From positions 157,082 through 221,081 of the forward strand of contig NZ_JHXV01000007.1 of NCBI RefSeq assembly GCF_000621625.1: 64,000 nucleotides of DNA, given 5' to 3'. This document shows positions 46,278-54,520 of this stretch, in pieces. The number at the start of each line of letters is the position of its first letter. Position 1 is the first letter of the stretch. This DNA comes from Crocinitomix catalasitica ATCC 23190 (GTDB lineage: Bacteria > Bacteroidota > Bacteroidia > Flavobacteriales_D > Crocinitomicaceae). The position numbers and the translations under genes were made by a program. A model generated the notes under the pieces. That model searched no databases. It had not been told where the DNA came from and saw only the letters and a program-made list of their open reading frames with translations.

Positions 46278-47937
46278 ATTAATTACACTTGTTGTTTTGG
46301 TCTTGCTCGGCACAGCTGTTCATTCACAAAACACAATTCGCGTTCGACCACAACATCAAAAAGAACACCTCTATTCTTTTAAGGATGATGAGCGATTGGG
46401 CAGAAATGAATCGAATTTAATGCTGCATTTAAAGGGTGCTGATTATTCGTTTATGACCACTCAAGGCGATGTTTATTATCGGCATACACGGGCTGGGGTT
46501 AAGAAACTGATTGGGCAACGATTTATACCAATGACTTTTAAGAATTGGCGCGTTAAGGAGTCTGGAGAAAAATTCCTCATCACGCTTAGACATTCTGGTA
46601 AAGAATACGGACCAATAAATAGACCTGAATTGTATTATGACCGCAAGATGGATGTCGATCCCTCAGGTAGATACGCAAGTACAAAAAGTGACTTGTTTGG
46701 TTTTACTTATTCAGAACGTAACCCAACTACAAATTCTTGGGAGCGCTATATTGTTCAACCTGGTCAAAAACCTAAAGGGCCTTACCAAATGATAATGCTA
46801 AGACAGGCGTCAAAAAATGAATTCATTTATTCTTATATAGCAAATGGCGAAAGCTTTTTAGTGAAGAATGATAAGACTTACGGGCCGTATTCAGAACTGG
46901 ATTATATTAAATATAAAGTCAGATCGAATGGGGCTTTAATTGACAAAGATTTATTTGCTTATCGAGAAGGTGTTGTGTGGAAAATTGACGAAGAAATGTT
47001 CAAGGAATTTACTTTTAGTGAAAAGCCACGGGTTGAACGGACGAGGAATGGATTTGCACTAAAACTTAAGATTATTGAGAAAGGGAATAAATATTTTGTT
47101 GTGTTAAACGAAGGGAATATAACAGAAGAGACCTATGACTTTTTTAGCATGTTGAATAAAAAAGGAGAGTCCTTGAATTTTAAAGCAATAGATGATAGTA
47201 CAAGAAGGGAAAGGATTAAATATACTGTCACTTTTAAGGATGAATTGGTTGGTGAATTCTATTTGCGGAATAAATCTATTTATTTGTTTCAAACTGATCA
47301 GTCTGATTATTTTGGGATGCCTATGATTCCTGTAGATTCTGCGGACAGTGAAGATTATATTAACGGCTTTGTTTATTATAGCCCGACGAAGGGATTAACA
47401 GAAGTTATACAAGAAGTTGCAGGCGTTCAACTCTATTTATTAGATGATGGATATGCCTTGTATTATAGGACGGCTGACTCGTTGATTTACAAAGATCAAT
47501 TGTATAGCGATGTCATTGCGGTTGATTTTAACGACTATCCTAAAAATTGGTGGATGATGAGGAAAGATGGTGATATCGCTCAGCCTTATAAAAATGGTAT
47601 TCGAAATAATTCATTCAGTACCATGCCGAAATATTGGGATAAATTTCCGACGGCAGATAAGCGATTTGTTATCGCCAAACGAGATGATGAATTTTTCATT
47701 CGACCTAAGCAAAGCAAAAACTTATTAGGCCCCGTTGAGCAATATAGCCAAACCGTTATTGCTGATGATCAAGAAAATTATGCTGAATGTAAACGTGCAG
47801 GCAATACCATTTGGATAAATGGAGAGCTCATTTCAACAGGATTCTATTTGGTGTATAACGATCAAATGAATGCTTTTCATTGGTTCAGTTTATTGAATGA
47901 GAAAGAAATTTACTTGCATACTTACGAACTTAATTAA
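46270..47937 (+). CDS. Large unknown secreted protein
   Basis: 555 residues, signal peptide MNKLITLVVLVLLGTAVHSQ. The mature part is rich in short repeats of the type 'G.EYGP.', 'NDKTYGPYSELDYIKYK', 'YKDQLYSDVIAVDF', suggesting a repeat beta-propeller or WG/MORN-like layout. It has no lipobox and no T9SS tail. Overlaps the upstream transglycosylase-like gene by 8 nt and is 11 nt from the downstream lipoprotein gene. Function unknown. Confidence 0.65.
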   Translation: MNKLITLVVLVLLGTAVHSQNTIRVRPQHQKEHLYSFKDDERLGRNESNLMLHLKGADYSFMTTQGDVYYRHTRAGVKKLIGQRFIPMTFKNWRVKESGEKFLITLRHSGKEYGPINRPELYYDRKMDVDPSGRYASTKSDLFGFTYSERNPTTNSWERYIVQPGQKPKGPYQMIMLRQASKNEFIYSYIANGESFLVKNDKTYGPYSELDYIKYKVRSNGALIDKDLFAYREGVVWKIDEEMFKEFTFSEKPRVERTRNGFALKLKIIEKGNKYFVVLNEGNITEETYDFFSMLNKKGESLNFKAIDDSTRRERIKYTVTFKDELVGEFYLRNKSIYLFQTDQSDYFGMPMIPVDSADSEDYINGFVYYSPTKGLTEVIQEVAGVQLYLLDDGYALYYRTADSLIYKDQLYSDVIAVDFNDYPKNWWMMRKDGDIAQPYKNGIRNNSFSTMPKYWDKFPTADKRFVIAKRDDEFFIRPKQSKNLLGPVEQYSQTVIADDQENYAECKRAGNTIWINGELISTGFYLVYNDQMNAFHWFSLLNEKEIYLHTYELN

Positions 47938-47948
47938 AACCTTAAACT

Positions 47949-49232
47949 ATGAAACGATACATCCTTATTTCATTACTTGCCATCCTTTTTGTAAGTTGCA
48001 AAACTAACTTAGAAACGTCTACATCAATGGTCAAGCCGCCGTTTGAAGGTTTTGATATTCCATTTAAATCTTATCAAATTAATCCGACGGAAGAAACGAT
48101 ACTGCATACGGAAAGAGGGACATTGATTACCATACCTGCCAATATAATTGTTGATGGGGAAGGTGAATTGGTAAGAGAATCGGTCACAATTAATTATCGA
48201 CCGCTACATAGTTCTGCAGAAATTATCACGAGTGGCATTCCGATGTCTTATGATTCTTTAGGTCTCAATTATGACTTTATTTCAGCTGGTATGTTTGAAT
48301 TAACAGCAGAGGTGAAGGGAGAGGAAGTTTTTGTAAAAGAGGGCGGATCAATTGATATGGAATTTGCTACTTATAATGACGCGGCAGGATTTAGCTTTTA
48401 TACGCTAAATGAAACCACAGGTGATTGGTCTTTTGTGGAGCCGAGCAAAGCTGTGGAGAATGAAAGAAGAACAACACAAGTTCAAGATTTCAAAGATGCG
48501 TTTATTATTGAGCTGGATATCGATTATCGCAATAATCCAGAACTCAAGGTTTTTGATCAATTAAGTTGGGTTTTTAGTGGTGATAATCCTGAAGACGACC
48601 CCAATATGAATCCATGGATATTTGAAGAAAAATGGAGGGATATTAAATTGTCCAAGATTGATGCGGAAAAAGGACTGTATAATATGCATTTAAAAAGCCG
48701 TAAAAAGAAATTAGACCTTGTTGTTTCTCCTTATGTTCAAGGTGATGAAACTGCTTTTTTAAGCGCTCTTGACGCAGGGATATTGGCACAGAATGAAGTG
48801 GTGCAGGCCAGAAAAGAAGAAGAATTAAACATCTTAATGCAAGCAAGTATGATCCGAAAATTTAGTGTTTCAAGTTTTGGGATTTGCAATATTGATAAAG
48901 TAAGGCGTCTGCTTGAAAGTGAAGAATATTTTGCAACAAATGCCCGTTTTAATATCAAAAATCAAATCATGCAAGAACCGGGTAAGGTTATTCTAATAAG
49001 TGGGAATGAAAAAACAATGGTGTCAAGACATGACTCAAAATGGGAGCAAATGATTTTTAAAGTGGATGAAAAAAATACGTTGTTATTCATTCTACCGAAA
49101 AACGAAATCGCACTTTGTCATCTTGCTGAATTTAACAAGGCAAGGAACGAACCGAATTACGACTTTAAATTCACGGAATATCACAAGATTACAGATTTAG
49201 AAGATTTTGAAGCCTTGATTGCTAGTCTATAA
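47949..49232 (+). CDS. Lipoprotein with ZU5-like domain
   Basis: 427 residues with lipobox FVSCKT (Cys at 17). Residues about 50-140 (TERGTLITIPANIIVDGEGELVRESVTINY) follow the pattern of a ZU5-like beta domain (GT.V.IP...F). The rest is mixed, with a Lys/Asp-rich stretch before a C-terminal alpha/beta part. It is the third gene of the secreted-protein trio. Similar lipoproteins exist across Bacteroidota without a known role (from memory). Confidence 0.65.
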   Translation: MKRYILISLLAILFVSCKTNLETSTSMVKPPFEGFDIPFKSYQINPTEETILHTERGTLITIPANIIVDGEGELVRESVTINYRPLHSSAEIITSGIPMSYDSLGLNYDFISAGMFELTAEVKGEEVFVKEGGSIDMEFATYNDAAGFSFYTLNETTGDWSFVEPSKAVENERRTTQVQDFKDAFIIELDIDYRNNPELKVFDQLSWVFSGDNPEDDPNMNPWIFEEKWRDIKLSKIDAEKGLYNMHLKSRKKKLDLVVSPYVQGDETAFLSALDAGILAQNEVVQARKEEELNILMQASMIRKFSVSSFGICNIDKVRRLLESEEYFATNARFNIKNQIMQEPGKVILISGNEKTMVSRHDSKWEQMIFKVDEKNTLLFILPKNEIALCHLAEFNKARNEPNYDFKFTEYHKITDLEDFEALIASL

Positions 49233-49293
49233 CCATAAAACAAAATATCAGTAGCGCTTGCTCATTCATTCAAGCTGAATTTGCAAGTCGGGA

Positions 49294-50505
49294 CTACTTT
49301 ACCGCTGGTATAGCGAGTTTCTTTTCTTTGTCGAGAGCTAAAATATCAGGTAAATCCTTGTTGGGATAAAATAGATCGAATTGAATTTTAATCCAGATGA
49401 GGATGCAGGGTACACCTTTTAAAACAAAGGGCTTTATAATGGTTTCACGAAATTCACGTGGAAATATGTCGGTAGGGGAGAGCATGGTGAACAATACTGC
49501 GAGCAAAAATAAAGAAGTGTTGAGTATGTTTTTAGGTGAAATCACAAACCAAATAGCTACCCCTAACATCGCAATAATAAAAGTTGGTGATTCGGCTTTA
49601 TGATTGAAAATAACCAACCAGATTAACAGCGAAGACAGGATGAGTAATTTTCCGTGCATTGAATTGCGAACTTTAACCGAAGCAAATGGCACCATAAAGA
49701 ACAAAGCTCCAAACAGAACAATGATATTTTTATTGACATCTAAATTGAACCAAGTGTTTAACCAGCCCATAACTGAATACCCGTACGAAGTGCTGAAATC
49801 GTTAGAAAGCATGTGCCAAAAACTCTCTAAAAGAAAAGCATACTGTACCCAATCAACAAATAAAAATGGAAGCAATGACAAAACAATAAACCACATGATT
49901 GAGTACAGTGCCAATTTCCATTTTTGAGGATAAAATAGAAAAAGAACAAGCGCAACTATGCCAAAAAGTTTTATAAAAACCGTGCTCATGATAAACAATG
50001 AGGCCCATAAATAATTCCGTTTTTCTAGGAAGGAAAAGGCGAGAATGATCAATCCAGCGATTAAAGGGTTTGACTGTTCGTTTTGAATAGAAGTCACCAG
50101 TTCAATAATCACAATGACGAGAATTAATCCCTTCTTATAATTGTCAATTGAGGGTAAAGAATAAATGGCAAAAACTAAGATGACAGTGTTTAAGATTAAC
50201 CATAAAGTCAATCCAATCCAATCAGGAAAGACGGCAAAAACAGAAAAAACAGCAGCAAAAGTAGGGGTGTACTTGTATAAATCCCAATACTCTTGAGGAT
50301 AGGCTTGATACAAGTCTTGTTGTTGTTTTAAATGATAGTAAGACGATTTAAATATCGTATAATTATTGTATTCCAATGTGCCCTCTTCTTCGGAGTTTCT
50401 CTCAGAAATAATAGCTTGAAAACTGGTGATTAATGCAAGGACAAGGTAAATAGAAAAAATCCATTTATTATTCCCAATGAAATTGCGAAGTTTTGTCCCT
50501 TTCAT
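49294..50505 (-). CDS. DUF2029/GT87-type polyprenyl-phosphate-mannose-dependent glycosyltransferase-like membrane protein
   Basis: 403 residues with nine or more TM helices. After TM1 the loop carries SYYHLKQQQDLYQAYPQEYWDLYKYTPTFAAVFSVFAVFP, the acidic-loop/YKYPP-like pattern of the GT87 (DUF2029) family, and later WVQYAFLLESFW. Such enzymes transfer mannose-type sugars from lipid carriers on the outer face of the inner membrane. It begins 4 nt after hutU and may be co-transcribed, though the functional link is unclear. Confidence 0.75.
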   Translation of the reverse strand: MKGTKLRNFIGNNKWIFSIYLVLALITSFQAIISERNSEEEGTLEYNNYTIFKSSYYHLKQQQDLYQAYPQEYWDLYKYTPTFAAVFSVFAVFPDWIGLTLWLILNTVILVFAIYSLPSIDNYKKGLILVIVIIELVTSIQNEQSNPLIAGLIILAFSFLEKRNYLWASLFIMSTVFIKLFGIVALVLFLFYPQKWKLALYSIMWFIVLSLLPFLFVDWVQYAFLLESFWHMLSNDFSTSYGYSVMGWLNTWFNLDVNKNIIVLFGALFFMVPFASVKVRNSMHGKLLILSSLLIWLVIFNHKAESPTFIIAMLGVAIWFVISPKNILNTSLFLLAVLFTMLSPTDIFPREFRETIIKPFVLKGVPCILIWIKIQFDLFYPNKDLPDILALDKEKKLAIPAVK

Positions 50506-50509
50506 GTTT

Positions 50510-52516
50510 TCAATTAAATAATTTTGAGATTAATTGATCATCTACCAAATTAGGGATCGTTACTTTCAAGGTTGGTGTGCGCTCCATTTCACGTTTTATC
50601 GCGAAAATAGCACCTTCATTTCTCGCCCAACTTCTTCTTGAAATACCATTGTTCACATCCCAATGTAACATCATTTTTAAACGCCGGTCAGCATCTGCCG
50701 ATCCATCCAATAACATGCCAAAACCACCATTAATCACTTCTCCCCAGCCAACGCCACCGCCATTGTGAATAGAGATCCAAGTGGCACCTCTAAAGCCGTC
50801 ACCAATAACATTGTGAATGGCCATATCAGCCGTGAATTTTGATCCGTCGTAAATATTCGAAGTCTCTCTATAAGGCGAATCCGTTCCAGAAACATCGTGA
50901 TGATCTCGACCTAAAACAACCGGTCCAATCTTGCCAGCCTTAATCGCATCATTAAATGCACTGGCTATTTTAATTCTACCTTCAGCATCAGCGTATAAAA
51001 TTCGGGCTTGTGAACCAACCACTAATTTATTGGCTTGCGCCCCTTTTATCCAAGTAATATTGTCCGCCATTTGTTGTTGAATTTCAACTGGCGAATTTTT
51101 ACGAATTTCTTCCAATACCTCACAAGCGATTTGATCAGTAATGGCTAAATCTTCTGGTTTTTCAGAAGCACAAACCCATCTAAATGGTCCAAAACCATAA
51201 TCAAAACACATCGGTCCCATAATGTCTTGTACGTACGAAGGGTATCTAAAATCAATCCCATTTTTCGCCATGATATCTGCTCCAGCACGACTAGCTTCCA
51301 AAAGAAATGCATTGCCATAATCAAAGAAATAAGTTCCTTTGGCTGTATGTTTATTGACCGCTGCTGCGTGTCTTCTTAAGGTTGCTTGAATTTTCTCTTT
51401 AAACAAATCAGGCTGATTCGCCATCATTTCATTCGCCTCATCAAAACTCATGTCCACCGGATAATATCCACCAGCCCAAGGGTTGTGTAACGAAGTTTGA
51501 TCCGATCCCAATTCAATAAAAATATCCTCAGCATCAAACTTTTCCCAAACATCAACGATATTCCCTTGGTAAGCGATAGAAACAACCTCTTTATTCGCCT
51601 TTGCCTTGCGGACTCTTGTACACAATTCATCCAAATCACTAATCACTTCGTCCACCCATCCTTGCGAATGTCTGGTTTGAGTAGCTTTCGGATTCACCTC
51701 TGCCGTAACAGAAACCACACCTGCAATATTCCCTGCTTTAGGTTGCGCACCACTCATTCCGCCTAAGCCGGCAGTAACGAATAATTTACCCGCAGTTGTG
51801 CCGTCACCAGCTAATTTTCTACAAGCATTTAAAACCGTTATTGTTGTGCCGTGAACAATCCCTTGAGGACCGATATACATATACGATCCAGCCGTCATTT
51901 GTCCATATTGACTCACCCCTAAAGCATTCATTTTCTCCCAATCGTCAGGTTGCGAATAATTCGGAATAACCATTCCGTTTGTTACCACAACTCTTGGCGC
52001 ATCTTTATGTGATGGGTAAAGCCCCATTGGGTGACCAGAGTACATGGTTAAAGTTTGTTCGTCCGTCATTTCAGCCAAATAAGCCATGCATAAACGGTAT
52101 TGCGCCCAGTTCTGAAATACAGCACCATTGCCACCGTAGGTAATTAATTCGTGCGGGTGTTGCGCCACAGCATAATCCAAATTATTTTGAATCATTGCCA
52201 TAATTGATTTCGCCTGCAAACATTTGCCAGGGTACTCGTCAATTGGTCGTGCATACATTTTATAATCAGGACGTAGGCGGTACATATAAATTCGACCGTA
52301 ATCCTTTAATTCTTGTGCAAATTCCGGCGCCAATTCGGCATGTTGATCTTTCGGAAAATAACGCAAAGCATTGCGCAAAGCCAATTGCTTCTCCTCTGCA
52401 GAAAGGATGTCTTTACGATTAGGCGCATGATTAATGTCCTTTTCGTACACCTTTTTCGGTGGAAGATTAGCTGGAATTCCTTGAATTATGTCTTGTTTAA
52501 TTTCGTCTATCGTCAT
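50510..52516 (-). CDS. hutU: Urocanate hydratase
   Basis: 668 residues, the long form common in Bacteroidota. MTYGG-equivalent ITYGGNGAVFQNWAQYRL, YSGHPMGLYPSH, NAD-binding VTAGLGGMSGAQPKAGN, LGSDQTSLHNPWAGGYYPVDM and GRDHHDVSGTDSPYRET are present. It converts urocanate to imidazolone propionate with tightly bound NAD. Other histidine-degradation genes (hutH, hutI, ftcD) are not in the window, so the pathway must be scattered. Confidence 0.96.
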   Translation of the reverse strand: MTIDEIKQDIIQGIPANLPPKKVYEKDINHAPNRKDILSAEEKQLALRNALRYFPKDQHAELAPEFAQELKDYGRIYMYRLRPDYKMYARPIDEYPGKCLQAKSIMAMIQNNLDYAVAQHPHELITYGGNGAVFQNWAQYRLCMAYLAEMTDEQTLTMYSGHPMGLYPSHKDAPRVVVTNGMVIPNYSQPDDWEKMNALGVSQYGQMTAGSYMYIGPQGIVHGTTITVLNACRKLAGDGTTAGKLFVTAGLGGMSGAQPKAGNIAGVVSVTAEVNPKATQTRHSQGWVDEVISDLDELCTRVRKAKANKEVVSIAYQGNIVDVWEKFDAEDIFIELGSDQTSLHNPWAGGYYPVDMSFDEANEMMANQPDLFKEKIQATLRRHAAAVNKHTAKGTYFFDYGNAFLLEASRAGADIMAKNGIDFRYPSYVQDIMGPMCFDYGFGPFRWVCASEKPEDLAITDQIACEVLEEIRKNSPVEIQQQMADNITWIKGAQANKLVVGSQARILYADAEGRIKIASAFNDAIKAGKIGPVVLGRDHHDVSGTDSPYRETSNIYDGSKFTADMAIHNVIGDGFRGATWISIHNGGGVGWGEVINGGFGMLLDGSADADRRLKMMLHWDVNNGISRRSWARNEGAIFAIKREMERTPTLKVTIPNLVDDQLISKLFN

Positions 52517-52616
52517 GCCAATGGTTTAGTCTTCAAAAGTAGTAAAAAAAGAGGGGATAGATGATAGTTAATAGTGGAGAGGATTTTTCTTTTTGAAAGA
52601 TGGTTGTATTGAACTT

Positions 52617-52757
52617 GGGCGTTACCCGCAGGCGCGGGGGCAGGCTTTACGCTCTAATCTTTTTTGTTTGGCGGCGAAGTGAGGTCTCGGCTAGCCGATA
52701 GTTACGAAGGGGTTCCGCCAAACAAAAAAGGATATCCGCTGCAATCCTTAACGCAAA
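52617..52757 (-). repeat. Dispersed structured intergenic repeat, copy 2
   Basis: Reverse complement of the 3174-3334 element in block order: TTTGCGTTAAGGAT, GGATATCCTTTTTT, a different inner hairpin (GTTTGGCGG.. / ..CCGCCAAAC), AAAAAAGATTAGAGCGTA, AGCCTG and GGGTAACGCCC. The remaining 215 nt up to 52972 show no gene. Confidence 0.75.
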
Positions 52758-52972
52758 CCATTGGTATTCGTTAAAATAATCGGTTAAGGTTTGTAGTGAA
52801 TCGTGTTCTGCTTTGAATGTTATAAACAACGTTCTTTTTGGGACTGAATCCCTTTTAGTCAAATGCTTAATGCAAGTTTGTGATTCATCTATTTTATTAA
52901 CTTTAGTGCAACACTAACAGATAAAAGAAATAATACACATCTGTTTATTATTTGGGGGGTAGCAATTATTGA

Positions 52973-53350
52973 ATGAAGAAGATTGTATTAATATTAATTC
53001 TATTGACAATAGGAACCATTGGATTTCTAGTTCTTAATAAGCAATATGCTCTAACTTATTATAAAATCCCACTTTTTAGCGTTCCAAATGGACAAGTAAG
53101 AATTGATTTTGTAAATAAATCTAATGAAAATATTAAGTCCATTTCATTATTCCCCAGTACCGCTAAAGTTGAAAATATTAAAGTAGGTGAACGACGAACC
53201 GTGACAATTGAACATGCCGGAGAAGGAACTTATCAATTCATAGTTAATTTTGATTCAGGTAAGCAGATTAATGAGGGCGAAAGGTATGTTGAAGGTGGAT
53301 ATTTCTTAACTGAAAACATCTACAATAATGAAGTCAAAACGGATTATTAA
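52973..53350 (+). CDS. Small exported protein of unknown function
   Basis: 125 residues with an N-terminal hydrophobic anchor or signal (MKKIVLILILLTIGTIGFLVL) and an extracytoplasmic beta-sandwich-like part (QVRIDFVNKSNENIKSISLFPSTAKVENIKVGERRTVTIEHAGEGTYQFIVNF). No family recognised. A TAAC box starts 9 nt after its stop, as after the cassette-like units downstream, so it may be the first member of that array. Confidence 0.6.
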   Translation: MKKIVLILILLTIGTIGFLVLNKQYALTYYKIPLFSVPNGQVRIDFVNKSNENIKSISLFPSTAKVENIKVGERRTVTIEHAGEGTYQFIVNFDSGKQINEGERYVEGGYFLTENIYNNEVKTDY

Positions 53351-53358
53351 AAATAAAA

Positions 53359-53528
53359 TAACGTATACCTAATAACTAAGAATTCCCGTCTGAGACGGAC
53401 ACGTGCCGCGCCAATCTTCATGCATTGCCTTCGCGTATCCGCTAGGCAGAGCAAGGCCACTAATAACTTAGCCCCCAAAACCCAACCTTCTCCAAAAAAA
53501 AGGGGTTTTCCCTACCTGTTTTCAGGGA
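53359..53528. other. Intergenic region before repeat A, possible attC left half
   Basis: It starts with TAACGTATAC (53359-53368), which resembles the left boxes of the attC-like sites downstream. It then contains a CCGTC TGA GACGG hairpin (about 53387-53399) and a run of A before a C-rich stretch. No gene seen. Confidence 0.35.
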
Positions 53529-53656
53529 TTTTTCCTATTAATGCTCAGTAGATTACCAATATTTAACAAGGAATGCTATATTTGAGAAAATTACAACCCG
53601 AACACCTAACTTGAAATTCTCTTTTTAGCATTTTGTACATGTTTACAAACGAATAA
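53529..53656 (+). repeat. Promoter-bearing repeat, copy A
   Basis: A 128-bp segment from TTTTCCTATTAATGCTCAGT to TGTTTACAAACGAATAA, close to 59287-59420 and 60175-60306. It contains TATATTTG (53577-53584), a match to the Bacteroidota -7 box, pointing toward hamA. The 3' third diverges from copies B and C, but like them it is followed by a GTTAG box, here GTTAGAT at 53725, just before a gene. Confidence 0.85.
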
Positions 53657-53724
53657 ATGAAGTTTATATAATTGGGATAAAAACAAACTTGTCTCGGCTT
53701 TGTCTGGGTAGGTTTTATTTGGAT

Positions 53725-53731
53725 GTTAGAT
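53725..53731 (+). other. GTTRRRY box before hamA
   Basis: GTTAGAT matches the integron R' core consensus GTTRRRY exactly and lies 22 nt before the hamA start. A single 7-mer is weak alone; its position relative to the other sites gives it weight. Confidence 0.4.
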
Positions 53732-53753
53732 GCAAGCTAAAAACAAGATATAA

Positions 53754-54518
53754 TTGACCAAAATATTTAAAATACCGCCAATCTGTTTAGGAAATAATAA
53801 TTTCATACATGTGATTGAAATTCAAACCATTGACCAAGACTTTGGTAACTTTATAAATGAAAAAATAAGACTAATTACTGAAGGTTCTACAGATACTGAA
53901 ATCCCTAAGATTAAAAAGAGGTTGTGTGAATTTTTACAACGTAAAAAAGGGACTACTATTGAAATGGGAGCAGTAGCGGAATTCATGGTTCACTTGTATA
54001 TGAATGAAAATGGTTTTAAGCAGGAATTCGTTTTCTTTAATTTAGAAGAAAGGTCAATTAAGAAAGGATTTGATGGTTATTATACGATTAATGATGAAGA
54101 ATGGATTCTTGAAAGTAAGTCAGGTACTATTTCTACATCAGGAATAAGCCATAAATCCAAACTCCTTGAAGCTTACTCAGATTTAGAAAAAAAAGTCAAA
54201 GATTCTGAAGGAAATAATCCATGGAGAAATGCATACAATCATGCTTGCCATCGCCCAGTTGAAAGTGCCGAAGATATTATCAAGAATTTAAAAACGCTTG
54301 CAGAAGATTTTGATAGTGGTGTTTACAAAAAAATCGAAAATTTAAACTTGTTGCCTGCAACAACAATATTTCTTGAGGGAAATTGGAATAATATAGACCA
54401 AATAGCTTTGTTAACTGACATTAAAACAGCTCTCACTACAAAAAAATTTAAGGGTATAAATATTTTATGCATACATAATAAGTCTCTTGAACTTTTAGAA
54501 AATTTTCTGACTACTTAA
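53754..54518 (+). CDS. hamA: HamA-like nuclease of a Hachiman/AbpAB-type defence system (DUF1837)
   Basis: 254 residues. TTG at 53754 follows directly after a stop codon and is the only start giving a full domain. The DUF1837-type core has MGAVAEFMVHLYM (Glu76), KGFDGYY (Asp107) and WILESKSG (Glu120, Lys122), a D-x12-E-x-K layout of PD-(D/E)XK nucleases and of HamA's catalytic centre. The next gene, a helicase, starts 2 nt after its stop. In Hachiman, HamA is held inactive by HamB and degrades DNA on infection (known of the family); here the assignment is from motifs and gene order. Confidence 0.8.
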   Translation: MTKIFKIPPICLGNNNFIHVIEIQTIDQDFGNFINEKIRLITEGSTDTEIPKIKKRLCEFLQRKKGTTIEMGAVAEFMVHLYMNENGFKQEFVFFNLEERSIKKGFDGYYTINDEEWILESKSGTISTSGISHKSKLLEAYSDLEKKVKDSEGNNPWRNAYNHACHRPVESAEDIIKNLKTLAEDFDSGVYKKIENLNLLPATTIFLEGNWNNIDQIALLTDIKTALTTKKFKGINILCIHNKSLELLENFLTT

Positions 54519-54520
54519 TC

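Noticed and set aside
49604..49927. 107-aa + strand reading frame
   Set aside because: Antisense to the DUF2029-type membrane protein gene; composition is that of a shadow frame.
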